NCBI GenBank assembly: GCA_013400115.1
Contig: VXBP01003402.1
Coordinates: forward strand, 558,001-622,000
DNA: 64,000 nucleotides
Source of the DNA: Rhinopomastus cyanomelas
Lineage: Eukaryota > Chordata > Aves > Bucerotiformes > Rhinopomastidae
Direction: 5' to 3'
Positions 24,496 through 36,420 of the stretch are shown here, piece after piece. Every line of letters starts with the position of its first letter. The first letter of the stretch is position 1. The notes beneath the pieces are model-generated. The model saw nothing but the letters and a program-made list of their open reading frames with translations. It had not been told where the DNA came from and made no database searches. Both the position numbers and the translations under genes were made by a program.

Positions 24496-27259
24496 CTGCA
24501 AGGAACGACTGGGGCAACAAGACTGTAAAGAGGAAACAGGGGCGAAGGCTGGCTGGAGTGTTCGCACACAGGAGCAGGATCATCAGCAGGATCACTGACT
24601 GACAGACACCCCAAATGTGTTGCTAGGCTGTGAGTATTTTAGAGCATAGACAGATTTCTCAAGGCTGTTTTGAAGGCTTCAAATCTATTTGAAGTGAACC
24701 TTCACACCTGGCTGGGCAAAACTAGCACATTTTCACAGGTAGGTGCTTCCCTCTCTGTGCACCTCCCAGTGAAAGTGAGCTCTGGGGGTTGCAGAAGGAA
24801 ACAACAGCCCACAGCTCCCACCAGGTCACCTCATCGTCTGGAGCAGGGCAGTGGAATCATGCTCTGCAGCTGGCAAGGTGGGAACTGTAGCAAGAAAGCA
24901 GCAGAGAGCAGCCAGCTCTGGGCTGGCACTACTTAAGGACGAAGAGAACACGTGTCTAGAGTCCACATTGCTCATGATTTACATCAACACAAATAAGATC
25001 AGAACCAGCCCCTTGCGCTTTGTTACGACAGCAAAGTCAACAGGGAGCTTAGCTTCTCCTCCTTGGGGTATGTGCCTTCCCTACTCCTTTGTCGTACCAG
25101 CACAATAAATAACTCACCCCTGGAAAAGAAGATTCAAGGAGGTTTCCATAAACAATCCAGGACTTCTCCTTTAAAAACCTCTGAAATATGTTCTTACTGG
25201 CTGAGCCGTGCAAGTCATTAGGTTGCTGTCAGTGTGCTCAATGCATCTGTATGTGCCAGAGACCAGCATCCGAGTGGAGCCTGTCCTGCAGGACATCTAT
25301 AAAAGAAAATTATGGTTCAAGTGTCCAAAACAATGATCTGTGGGTGGTCCTCTGGTTAGCAGATGGGTTTCTACACTGCACATATAGCTAGTGGTAACAA
25401 ACACCTCCTTGCTTTTGTCTCAGCAGCCTCTGCACATGAAGAAGAGTTCGCAGAACAGAGGATTCTCAGCCTGCAGGTCAGCAGTTCGTATACCTGCTGC
25501 ACAGAGTGTGCAGCCCTGCCTGGGCACTGCTGATGGGTCTGAGAGCATTTTCACTCAAGTCTACTTGTAGAAGCTTATCAATGTAAAAATAACAAACCAA
25601 ACCCAACCTGCTCTCCACTCTCACACAGCATTATGTCTTCCAGGCAAAGCCAAACCAGAGCCAGGTAGGGTGGAAAAGGTAGCCAAAACCACCTTTTCCA
25701 TCAATACATGGAGACAACAACAACTTGATTTACAGTAAGTCAGTGGCCCACTTGACTTACCAGCTTTGATCACTGATGTAGTGTAGAGCCTCTTCAGTCT
25801 AAGGTTTCTTTCAAAAAGACTATGAATCATCACCTTGAACTTCCCAGTTTCAATTTAATCTGAACACTGCTTCTCTCCTGATTTGACTGTGGCCACCAAA
25901 AAGCTGCAGAAAGCACACGAAAGTAGAGAGAAGCATGAGGGATGGGGACAAAGGAAAAGCCATCAGGAAGGTCAGAAACCTTTAAAAGTTTGCACCTGTG
26001 GAAAACACGTTGTGGAACCAAACCTTGAGAGCAGCCAGTGTGCCCAGGTCATCCCACAACTGTAGGGAAGCTGAAATTGGACTCCCTGCTTTGCTCATCA
26101 AAGAGCTGACTCACAACCAGCTCACAGGTGTTAATGACTATCAGTAGCAGCTCAGCAAAGGACACTAGAGAGCATTGGTCTGTTGGGATGGGCAGTGATG
26201 ATAATTAGTGCTAAATGAAATACAGACTTCTGGAAAAACCAGAATTAGCAGGATATGCCACTTCTCAACAAATATTTGAGATCTGTTAAGGGGCAAGGTC
26301 AGGGTAAGGAAAGATCTGCAGTCACAGCAGATCGTTAGTTAGAAAGCCACTGTGACTCTTGGTCCCCAGCTCTGGGTGGGGGAAGACAAACCAGCAGCAA
26401 ACACAGAAAAAAGTAAAAACCTGGGTTTCTGAGAGAAAAGCCTGTCCTATGAGTGGGAAAAACCATACTGCATCCTTTGTCTGCATCCTGTGGATGAAAG
26501 GAAGCTAAGAGAGTCAAGGCAGCCTGGCCAGTAGGAGCAGATGCACAACCAGCACTGTGACCAGGAGCTTGGTAATCTGTTCCTATCAATTATATCTCCA
26601 TCAATCCCTGTGTCAGACAGGGAAGGAGCTGGGAGCATTTAAGCTGTAAAAATCCACTCTGAGCAGAGATTAGCTAATGTGTGAGGCAGTGTCTGTGCCC
26701 CAGATGGCCGCACGGTGCAGGGATACCAGCTCCCTTCCAGTGTGCCAGCTCGTGTTTCAGCAATGGGCTGGCCGTGCTCAGCGCTGCCTTCAGCAGGGGC
26801 TGATGGATGAACTGAGACCCAGGACAAATTAGCCTCCTCTGAGCACTCTGTAGTGCTGGCCACGCTGCTGCCAGCACCTGCATGGGTAACTGTGCTGCCA
26901 GCTCTGCTGTTGCTGCCCTACAGACACATTTCCATCAGAAAAAATTCATGGGCAGTGATAAGTTTAACAAAGAGTTTGATGCTGAAGCTCTGCCGCTCCC
27001 CTGAGAAAGCACTGCTGGGTTATAGCTGTTACCTAATAGTTCCATGGCTTGAACAGATACCCTCTGTCTGACTTACGAGGTGCCAGTCTTCTCCATCTCC
27101 AGGAGCTGGCTGTGCCGTGCAATTTGCTGACCATAATTGCACAATAAAGAGAATATAACCACAGAGATTTGGCCAAAGCTGAGAAAATCAAGCAGATATA
27201 AGGCTTCTGGAGGAGGTGGAGCTGCCTGCCTCTGGAGGTTCATACCTGCTGGGGAGAGC
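24496..27259. other. Unique non-coding stretch, 2.8 kb
   Basis: No gene or recognised repeat. An aataaata word lies at about 25103, but no gene upstream of it could be supported. All frames are below 90 codons apart from shadows of the neighbouring CR1. Confidence 0.45.
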
Positions 27260-27617
27260 TGGAAGAGAGTGAGAAGACTTTAATCTACATGCACAACTAC
27301 CCAAAGGGAGGTTGTAGTCAGGTAGGGTTCGGGCTCTTCTCCCAGGCAACTAGTAATAGGACCAGAGGGCAGGGCCTGAAACTGTCAGGGCAGGGTTAGG
27401 GGATTTAAAAAAGCCCCTCCTTAAGGAAAGGTTGATCAGATCCTGGAATGGACTGCCCGGGGCAGTGGTGGAGTCCACATCCCTGGACGTTTTTACGGGC
27501 AGACTGCCTATGGCCCTTAGCGCCCTGGTCTGGCTGATGTGGTGATGTTAGGTTCTAGGCTGGGCTGGATGAGCTCAGAGGGCTTTTCCAAGCTCAGTGA
27601 TTCTATGATTCTGTGGT
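27260..27617 (+). mobile_element. CR1 3' fragment
   Basis: This is a plus-strand CR1 with the gggaggttgtagtcaggta block, a decayed ORF2 end (cctggaatggactgcccgg) and the 3' UTR ending in gagctcagagggctttt. It ends with the terminal repeat gattctatgattctgtgg. It belongs to the agcccagcccagg subfamily on the opposite strand to the copies at 1263, 6435 and 33243. The frame is broken by small deletions, for example around 27400. Confidence 0.93.
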
Positions 27618-28119
27618 ATTCCCCTACTACACGGTCAACAAGTGGCCACAGCATCTGTCGAACGCAGAGCATGCCTGGATACAGCCCAGGCAGATCACCA
27701 GTGATGAAAAGACAAGGCGGAGCTGTGCCGGGCGGTGATGGTCTGGTTCCACAAAGAATGCTGCCTTTCCGAAGACCTCTGAAATTACCTCAGCTGGAAT
27801 GACCAACTGGTGTCTTGCAGCTTTCTCTCCTGCTTCCATGGTTCTCTGAATGGTAAAAACAACTGATTCTAGTGCATAGTTCACTGTCAGAGGTTACGCT
27901 GTCTTTCTTGGCTTTAAACACTAATTAGATCATCAGGACCATTGCTGAGATGGGACTAATATTACTGATGTTCTAGAACATTCCCTCACAAGTGAATCAG
28001 TTCATAAGCCCTTCCAGGGCACACGATGGAGACATCTGCATCCTGCAGAGCGTCTCTTAATTTTTCCTTCTGGGACTAAATCCTAGAAGAAGATATCACC
28101 AGTCAGTTCCAAGAAGTGA
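27618..28119. other. Unique non-coding stretch
   Basis: No gene or known repeat family is recognised. Confidence 0.45.
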
Positions 28120-28690
28120 GGGTGTCATTAGCATGTTGCTTTAATTGCATTTTAAATATGATATTAAACAATTTTTTGTACATTTCCTAAGAAGAGTCTT
28201 CTTTCATGAGGTGTCCCAAGCCTCATGTCGACTTACTGTGGCTCAGATGTGTATGGGAAATCCAATTAGCGCATTCCAAACTTCATTTCCACTGAAACAC
28301 AATCAATTGTAACTTATTTTTGAATCACGCTGCTTTCTCTAATTGTTAGCCCCAGCCTCTGCTGAATAGGCAGTTAAGCAAATTATTCCATCTCACATAT
28401 GAAAATTGTGCTATTTATGCTGGCAACTTTCATGGTTACTGATGAGGTTTCCTGAGCTAATGAAATAATGAAAACACAAAACAGATTTACTTTTCTTAAT
28501 AAGGAAAAAGATAATGATCTAAAATTAAAATTGAAACTCTGGCTATAAGCAGCATCACTCGAATATTGTTTCTCTGTTAAATTAATGCTTGTACACTTAT
28601 ATTTTATTTTTCACATGCCAGTGACAGAGCATTGCTAGGATGCTCCTGCCTTATTGCATTTTTTATAATAGAATTATGGGACACATAGTT
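28120..28690. promoter_or_regulatory. AT-rich, possible conserved non-coding element
   Basis: This repeat-free block is dense in short A/T words typical of vertebrate enhancers. Examples are tttaattgcatttt, a tctaattgttag word near 28338, a cacatatg E-box-like word near 28395 and several aattaa cores near 28520-28590. No long frame exists here. The call rests on composition and motif style only; an alignment to other birds would decide it. Confidence 0.32.
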
Positions 28691-30486
28691 TTGGTGACTT
28701 TCTGTATGATTAGGGCATCACGTTGACTAAACTCTGTGCCAGGCTTCAGGGACAAATGTCATTGAAGGGGAAAGGTGGGTGAAGGTGGCTTTTGACTGTC
28801 TTTGAATCCTCCTCTCCGTGCCATGATGCTCAGCTGGAACCTTCTTGGTGCAAATCTACTGGGATTTGCATTGCTGGAGCCCTGCAGAGCAACCAGGCCC
28901 CTTGTTTGCCCACTGCCCTGCTTAGCGTGCCATACCAGTTACACGGCCCATGAGGAAGCTTTGCCAAGGGGAAAACCCCGTCCTCTCATCCCAGAGCCAA
29001 AGAGAGGAAGAACCTCAGGGTGCTTGTGTCATCTTGTCTGGCGAAGCCTTCTTGCTTCCCCTAGCTTGCACACACCAAGGTTTGAGATGGCCTAGCAGTG
29101 TCATTTTGCTCATTCACTCATGGACCTGTGCAGACATGAAGGACTGCATCTGTGAGACCCCATTTAATGCTGATCCTTTGCTTGATGCAGAACTGGGTTG
29201 AGCTGGGAAGGAGTCTGGTTGCAGCCACACGAGCTGTAAAGGGAGAGAATCCCCCTGCACTACTTCAGAGCTGCCGGCTGTGAAGATGTGTAATTGCACC
29301 CCTGTTCTTTAAAACATATTTCTGGAGCTGAGAGCCATCAGTTTACAGTGAAGAGAGATCTTGATGGGCAATACAACATCAGGTAAGTTCAGTAGCAGGC
29401 ATTGCTATTCCTGCCAGACACAACCTGGATGGCACTCCAAGGGGTGCTGCCTGTGTCCACACCATGTGGGTTGCAGTTTTGCTAGATCCTGAAATTGTTC
29501 AGTGAAGTTTGGTGGAGGAAAGACAACAGAGAAGAGAGACAGCAGAACTCAGTGCCAAGGATCTCATTGCTTCCAGGGGGTCCCATCACACAGTGCCCCA
29601 GATTGGCTGTATTAGGACATTGCTGCAGAAGCCCTTCAGGCTCCCCTTTCCTCCCTGAGCTCTCAGCTCACCCATCCTTTCCCCATGCTACAGCACCCAC
29701 GGTTTTTTTCCTTAAACATACAACAGTCATACATGTCTGTCAATAAATACCGTGCCATAAATTAGCGGGCGTGCTGGCTCTCTGCCTGCCTCTTTGGGAG
29801 GAAATGACCCCATAAACATTTTTGCAAGACATCAATAAATTTGAAGTGTTGACTCCAGTACTCAGCTTCCCTATCTGAGACCTGGAGCAAAGCTGCTGGA
29901 GTTTGTGTGTTTGTGCTGCAAGAGGCCAGTGCTGGAGGAAGAGTTGAAACTGGAGATGCAAAGAGAAAACTCTTATAAACTCCTCTGCAAGGTTCTGTCA
30001 TGTTACTAATCCAGGTGAGAAAGGTCCTTGCAGTTCAGACAGGAAAGGTTTTAGGAAGGAAAATGTTCCTCTGGCCTTTGCTGCTCTTCCTTTTTACAGA
30101 GTGCTTTGATTTATCAATTTGTACTGGTCCTTACTATGAAAACACCATTTCTGTAGAGCTTCGTGTGGCTGGACAAGCTCCTCCAGCAAAGCTATTCTGG
30201 CAAATTTAGAAGCTTTTTGCAAACTTTGCTTTGGGAAGGACAGCTCCATCCTGTAACACTCACACACTTACATTGGTAACGGATGACACTAACATCAGTG
30301 CTAGATGCTCTTCTGCTGAACAGCTCTCATCAGGAGCAGAAAAAGTGACCTAGTCATGACACACTTCTTATTTTCTCCACTGGTCTGTGCATGTGTGTGC
30401 TCACATGAACCCACCCAGAGAGTGTGCCCTGGGGAACAGCTCCACTCCATCCTCAGGAGATGCTCCAAATAGTTTACTGAGTCTTT
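28691..30486. other. Unique non-coding stretch
   Basis: No gene or recognised repeat. The frames are short and overlap on both strands. Confidence 0.45.
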
Positions 30487-30533
30487 CACAGACTCTTGGA
30501 ATGGCCCAGGTTGGAAGGGACCTCCAAAGGTCA

Positions 30534-31108
30534 CCAGTCCAACCCCCCTGCAAGGAGCAGGGACTGCCTTGATTAGATCAGGTTGCCCAGAGCAGGTTGT
30601 CCAGTCTCTTCCTCAATATCTCCAGGGATGAGGCCTCAACCACCTCCCTGGGCAACCTGTTTCAGTGTTCACCCCACCTCCTGCTGAAGAATTACTTCCT
30701 AACAGCCCATTACAACCTGCCTTTCTCTCATGTGAAGCCATTGCCCCTTGTCCTATCACTCCACGCTCTCATAAACAGCCCCTTTCCAGCCTTCTTGTAG
30801 CCCCCTTCAGGTACTGGAAGNCCAGTCCAACCCCCCTGCAAGGAGCAGGGACTGCCTTGATTAGATCAGGTTGCCCAGAGCAGGTTGTCCAGTCTCTTCC
30901 TCAATATCTCCAGGGATGAGGCCTCAACCACCTCCCTGGGCAACCTGTTTCAGTGTTCACCCCACCTCCTGCTGAAGAATTACTTCCTAACAGCCCATTA
31001 CAACCTGCCTTTCTCTCATGTGAAGCCATTGCCCCTTGTCCTATCACTCCACGCTCTCATAAACAGCCCCTTTCCAGCCTTCTTGTAGCCCCCTTCAGGT
31101 ACTGGAAG
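30534..31108. repeat. Exact 287-bp duplication around a single N (likely misassembly)
   Basis: The 287 bases at 30534-30820 appear again, as far as I can read them identically, at 30822-31108, with one N between (30821). Perfect identity across a CR1 and a one-base placeholder gap fit two overlapping contig ends that were not merged. Confidence 0.9.
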
Positions 31109-31518
31109 GTCACTATCAAGTGCAGCCAGAGTCTTCTGTTTTCCAGGCTGAACAACCCCAGCTCTTTCAGCCTATCCTCACAGCAGAGGTGCTCTAGTCC
31201 CCTGATCATTTTTGTGGCCTCCTCTGGACCTGCNTCAGTGTTCACCCCACCTCCTGCTGAAGAATTACTTCCTAACAGCCCATTACAACCTGCCTTTCTC
31301 TCATGTGAAGCCATTGCCCCTTGTCCTATCACTCCACGCTCTCATAAACAGCCCCTTTCCAGCCTTCTTGTAGCCCCCTTCAGGTACTGGAAGGTCACTA
31401 TCAAGTGCAGCCAGAGTCTTCTGTTTTCCAGGCTGAACAACCCCAGCTCTTTCAGCCTATCCTCACAGCAGAGGTGCTCTAGTCCCCTGATCATTTTTGT
31501 GGCCTCCTCTGGACCTGC
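30950..31518. repeat. Exact 284-bp duplication around a second N (likely misassembly)
   Basis: The bases at 30950-31233 recur at 31235-31518 with the N at 31234 between them. This has the same pattern as the first duplication. The third partial copy then runs on into unique sequence from 31519. Confidence 0.9.
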
Positions 31519-31931
31519 TTCATCAGGTTTCCATCCTTCCTGTCCTGAGGGCTCCAGAGCTGGGTGCAGGACTCTAGGTGAATTCTCACCTGAGCAGAGC
31601 ATTTGGGAGTCTTGCTGACAAATGCTCTCTTGCTACTCATGTCAAATGCAAGAGGAACGAAAGATCCTGAGGATGGAAGAAGAGGTGAGGCAGTTCCCCT
31701 GGCTCTGTGTGGGATTCTCTTCTACTCCAGATGAGCAGCAGCCACTACCTCCACTCAAATAAAACAACCTTGACTGCAAACAGAAAGGTGATCCTTTCGT
31801 TCCAATACAGCCAAAAGGACCCTCTTAGATTCTCAGTCCACGAGGCCACAGATCATGGCAACTAATTAGACATGGTTGTGAGTAAAGCAGACGTGTAAAA
31901 CTTGGACTGCAGGGTGGAAGCAGATATACTA

Positions 31932-31952
31932 GTGTGTGTGTGTGTGTGTGTG
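31932..31952. repeat. (GT)n microsatellite
   Basis: About ten GT units occur in a row, followed by an imperfect gcgtg. It could be a length-polymorphic marker. Confidence 0.9.
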
Positions 31953-32763
31953 CGTGCTCTGCCTCACTTCTTCCAGTGTTCCCAGTTCACTGTCTAGACT
32001 CAGCCCTCCTGGGAAGAAAGAAGGCGAGAACACTCGATTAAAAAATAAAAGAAACTGAAGAGAGCAGTTTTCAGCTTTGTGGTGATGCTAAATTCCATAA
32101 TGATTATCCAGGCTACTCAGGAAACAATTTTACACGGCTTAGTAGACATCTGGGAGCAAAGAGAAAGTGATGTTTATTAAGCCGCTCACGTTTCCAGGTT
32201 TGCTAAAACAAAGGCTCTATCTCTTCATTTCCTAAGTTTTAAGACCTGATTAGTGAAACAGAGGCCTGGAGACACTCTCCAGGAGCACCCCCGCACATTG
32301 AGGACTGAGGGTTAACAGTGGCTTGCAGTCATCACTCAAGACGCCATGTGCTGGCACCCAGGGTGGCCCACAGGCCAGCCCAGTCCCCTCAGTGTCTTGT
32401 GGCTAAAGCAGCGGCTCATCTGGGCTGCTTTCAACAGCATATGACTTCTTCTCCTGCCAACAGAAAAATCCTGTGTAATGGGGGCCCAAGTATGCTCTGG
32501 CTCCGTGGCCACAGATTGTTCACAGGTCAGTGTTTTCCCCAGTCCAGGCTGGCATCCCCAGCTTCTGTGCTGGAATTTGCCATTTGGCTGCAGCCAGGAG
32601 TTCAACATCATGTTCCCTCATCCCTGGTGGGACCTGGCTGCAGATTATTCTTTCCATGCTATTTCCATCACAAGAAGAGCACTTTTGCCCCATCCTGCTC
32701 TCCATAGAAGAGGAAATTAGGAAGGAGAACAGGAATTCTTCTGCATTTGGGGCTGTCATATGT

Positions 32764-32788
32764 GATAACCCCTATGTTTGGGGTTATC
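32764..32788. repeat. Perfect 9-bp hairpin
   Basis: gataacccc (32764-32772) pairs with ggggttatc (32780-32788) over a 7-nt loop. There is no T run after it and no gene beside it, so a terminator role is not suggested in this eukaryotic setting. Confidence 0.8.
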
Positions 32789-32970
32789 TTGTGACAAGGC
32801 ACATCCCGCAGTTGGACTTGTTGCCCAAGCTGTGCTTCATGTCATGAACATTTTAGAGGAAGGATAGAGCACTGTTAGTGAACCCAGACACTGTAGCTAC
32901 AGCAGTGGGGTTCACAGCTGGGCTTTTACCATCTCTAACCTCATTCTCAGCATTTCCCCACCTTCATGAG

Positions 32971-33035
32971 CTCTCTTGGCTATGAAACCATTATAGCCAT
33001 AAATGGTTTGAATAGCCTCTTGGCTATTAAACCAT
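32971..33035. repeat. Local duplication with inverted copy
   Basis: The segment ctcttggctatgaaaccat (from 32973) recurs as ctcttggctattaaaccat (from 33017), 44 bp downstream. Between them lies an inverted copy, aatggtttgaatagcc (33002-33017), which can pair with ggctatgaaaccatt (32978-32992). The result is a small direct/inverted/direct arrangement of one word. Confidence 0.75.
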
Positions 33036-33242
33036 GCAGATTACAAAGCTTGACCAGCCCAATGTCACAACAAATTGGAAAGCTCCGATGAAATTACAAC
33101 CACAGTAAAATCAACCTAATGCAACTACCAAAATGTGGCTGCAGGGAGGAGACAAGTGAGTAATCCCCAGAATAATTTGCCCTAAATCTGCAAACAACCA
33201 TCACCAAACTATTTGGAGAAGATGGTGTTTGTTTTGTGTACT

Positions 33243-33868
33243 ATCACATAATTACTGAAGCTGGAAAAGCCCTCTGAGCTCATCCAGCCCAGCCCAGGAC
33301 CTCACATCACCACATTGACCGGATTACAGCCCTAAGGGCCACAGCCAGTCTGTCTTTCAACACTTTCAGGGACGGGGACTCCACCACTGTCCTGGGCAGT
33401 TCATTCCAGGGTCTAATCACCCTTTCCATGAGGAAGGGCTTCCTAACGTCCAACCTAACCCTCCCCTGGCAGAGGGCTCTGCCCTCTTGTCCTGGTGCTG
33501 GTTGCCTGGGAGAAGAGCCTGACCCCCACCTGACTACAACTTCCCTTCATGGAGTTGTAGAGAGGGAGAAGGTCCCCCTGAGTCTCCTCTTCTCCAGGCT
33601 AAACACCCCCAGCTCCCTCAGCCTCTCCTCATCAGACTTTCCCTCCAGTCCCTTCCCCAGCCTTAATGCTCCTCTGGACCCGCTCCAGCCCCTCAATCTC
33701 TATCTTGAAGTGAGGGGCCCAGCACTGCCCCCAGTACTCGACGGGAGGCCTCCCCAGTGCCCAGTACAGGGGGAGAATTACTTCCCTAGTCCTACTGGCC
33801 ACACTATTGCTGATGCCAGCCAGGATGCTATTGGGCTGCTGGGCCACCTGGGCACTCTGTCTTTTTGT
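33243..33868 (-). mobile_element. CR1 ORF2 C-terminal and 3' UTR fragment
   Basis: It is a reversed CR1 of the agcccagcccagg subfamily: gagctcatccagcccagccc near 33277, then agggccacagccagtctg, ggagttgtagagaggga, ccagctccctcagcctctc and ccagtgcccagtacagggg. The minus-strand frame at 33632-33880 reads AQQPNSILAGI, LPLYWALGRPPVEYWGQCWAP and GLERVQRS, matching the block before the ORF2 C terminus. It is 5'-truncated with a degraded terminal repeat. Confidence 0.94.
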
Positions 33869-35859
33869 CCTGGTTACCACCTACCACCTGTCTTGCACTG
33901 GTTTTCTTTCTCCCATTAAACACTTTTATTCTGCCATCTCAAGAAAGCAGTGTCGCAGGACTGCAAAATTAATGTATAGAGGAGACTAAGGGGATTTACA
34001 CACAGCTATTTTTCAGTGGAGCTGATGGGGAAGACTCTCCTTATCAGCTGCTCTAGGAGATGCCGTCACCACACCTGCAGTGAAACCTTCTGAAGTTCGG
34101 ACTGTCGAGCCCAGGGCCAGACCACCGAAGAAATCCAGAAAAGGTCAAGAACAGCCAGATACTGTGCCTGACTATCTGGCCTCACTAGGGCTCCTATTCT
34201 CAATTTACAGTGACCTTTAGAGCGACAGAGCTGATACTGAGCAAACAATACGGTTCCGTCCTCCTTGGGAAGCCCCCACTCCTGCCTTCCGCCTTTCTTG
34301 GAGCAGCTTGCTCAGCGCGACCAGCCACACACGCTGCACGGCCCGGCTGCAGGAGCGGGGATGACGCACCAAGTCATTTTGATTTGTGGTGTCTCCCTGA
34401 GCAGGATGTGCAAAATAAAGACAGATGGTAGCGGATAAACTCCAGCGACTGTGAAGCTGCCATTAGCAATAGCTCCCACAGTGTGCCGAGCGCCCTTGGA
34501 TGAACTTCCCTGTGACCCGAAGTCCCTGGTGACATGAGAGATACTGCAGTGCGTCTTCGAGGGAGAGCTTCTGTGCCTTCTGTCATTGCAGCGTCTTCAT
34601 TTGGTTTGGTGCTTTACAGATTATTTCCCTCTTGATCTTCCTCTTAAAAGCCATTTTCACACAGCGATTCCTGCAGCCATCCTGTCCCTGGACCGGACCA
34701 CAGTGGGGGTAAAGGAAGGAGACCTTTCACCTTCAGGGTCTACATGGGAAACCTTCTGAATCCAAATGCCCCAGGAACTGTGACATTTTTCATGCATTCC
34801 TATCGCCAGTCTAATTCCTTAGCAACCCTTTTCTCCTGGGGTTTGTGCAGGGTTACCAAACCATGCTGAACCTCATTGGAAGGACCCAGGTGACAATCCA
34901 GACCCCTTTCTGCCTTCCCACAGGGGCAGGTTCACTTCTGTCTTCGTTCTTCATGCTACCTCTGAGCTCAGATGCCTGAAATCTGCAGCTGGCTTGTTTG
35001 CTTTTTCATCAAAAATAAGTGTGATGTGTTCTGGTAACTTTTTCCTTAAATACATCCATAGCAATGGATTGCTGATGGTATTTTGAGAAAAGAAAATAAG
35101 CGGCAAAAGTAACCCAGAAGCAAAAGCCACTCTGGGGAAGGATTTTCTTCAGGCACTCCTGTGACGGTGGAGCCTGCCTCCCAGTTCCAAAAGTGATTTT
35201 TTCTTCCCACTGTGGATCCAGATCCTACCTCAGTCTCAACTTTTTGCAGGTGCACACTTCCACTTTCGAAGGCTGGCTCTGCCTCCTGCACCCACAGACA
35301 GACAGAGCTGGCTGAAAAGCTACTGCCAAGCAGCACTGGAGCTCTAACAGCAGCATTTGCTGATGGAGTGATGCTGAGAGCAAAGATCTATTTGGTCTTA
35401 CAGCGAATTGGTTCTCCTCCTGGCAGAGCCCACGCTGTGCGGTGGTGCAGGCGTGTGGCACGAAGGAAGTGGCAGGATGGTTTCACGTAAATGAAGAGTA
35501 CATCTGAGCCTGCTCTGGAAAAAACATGGAAACGAAAGGGACGTTGAGCACAGCAACTTCTGTGGGGTTTAGCCTCATTATCCTTAGTGTGGAAGAGATG
35601 ATAAAGGAAATCCCAGACATCTTTTTCAAAATCTTAATAAGAACAAACCAGGTCTCACCAAGTCAATTCCCCAGCTCACCAGAGGCTCAAAGTTAAAGCC
35701 TCTGGTAGTCTTAATAGGAGATTTCCAAGCCACTCTGGAGAAAGCGAAGAATTTTCTCACATGTGCAAACATACCTGATGATTGGCATAATCCCAACGAA
35801 CACACATTAGGTCAGTTAGAATATTCCAGTGTATTGACGTTAATTCCACAGCTCAGGCC
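33869..35859. other. Unique non-coding stretch
   Basis: No gene or recognised repeat. The frames are below 100 codons and overlapping. Confidence 0.45.
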
Positions 35860-36420
35860 CGAGATCATGTTCTCATTTGTCTGAACAACAGAGCATTTAA
35901 ATATTTAGTTCAAATATAAAGACTTCTGGCTTACATGTGGAGGGTGGAGGGGGCGGGGGAAATCCAGGGGACAAAAGTTTTCCTTGTAGCCTGCACTGTG
36001 CTGATTTCCAACCCTTGGCAGCCCCAAACACGATGCAGCGACGGCCAAGGTCTGGCCAAGACAAATCTATAAAATTTGCACTGTACCTACACCCTCTCCG
36101 TGCATGAAGGTCTAATAAGCCCAGATCCTTCGTGCCTCTCCGAACAGTCGAGCTCCAGAGGTTTCCCCATGGATTCTAGCAGGGCCAGGAGCACGGAGAC
36201 TTTATTATGTAACAGCCCACATTATTTAGTGCCAATCTGGAATTCGCTTTATTAGTTGGGCCTTTGTTTGGTCAGGAAATACCTCCAGACAAATGTGATG
36301 ACACAAGCATTTTTAATTTGCTCCTTCACGTTCAGAGCCAATTAGGCGATTTTACTCGTTACTCCGTACATTAAGAATGACAGGCTGCAAGGTTAGCAGT
36401 TTCCCTCAGAAGCTCTTGAT
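35860..36420. promoter_or_regulatory. Possible conserved non-coding element
   Basis: This is repeat-free sequence with a gccaat word (36231), a cctttgtttgg SOX/FOX-like word (about 36260), agccaattaggcgatttt (about 36337) and little coding potential. It resembles conserved regulatory DNA in style. The judgement is from motifs and composition only. Confidence 0.28.

Larger units (their letters stand above)
30487..31601 (-). mobile_element. CR1 3' fragment, artificially lengthened by assembly duplications
   Basis: It is a reversed CR1 of the same subfamily as the copy at 13479: it begins near cacagactcttggaatgg and carries cagggactgccttgattag, atctccagggatgaggcctc and ctgctgaagaattacttcc blocks. 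A single N at 30821 and another at 31234 each sit at the join of an exact long repeat. Removing those duplications would leave one ordinary CR1 of about 540 bp. The minus-strand frames (31057-31332 and 31342-31602) read KMIRGLEHLCCEDRLKELG and LFSLENRRLWLHLI, normal CR1 words. The 221-codon plus-strand frame across the N at 31234 is an artefact. Confidence 0.93.
31602..33242. other. Unique non-coding stretch
   Basis: No gene is recognised. It holds a (GT)n microsatellite near 31932 and two hairpin-forming segments near 32764 and 32978. Overlapping frames of up to 129 codons at 32318-32847 occur in all plus-strand phases and have no recognisable domain. Confidence 0.45.

Noticed and set aside
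25020..25115. Possible polyadenylation region (caataaataa near 25102)
   Set aside because: The signal stands alone, with no supportable gene or LTR around it.
30953..31618. 221-codon open frame
   Set aside because: It crosses the N at 31234 and consists of antisense CR1 duplicated by a probable assembly error.
32764..32788. Rho-independent terminator
   Set aside because: The hairpin is present but this is vertebrate DNA with no adjacent gene and no T run after it.
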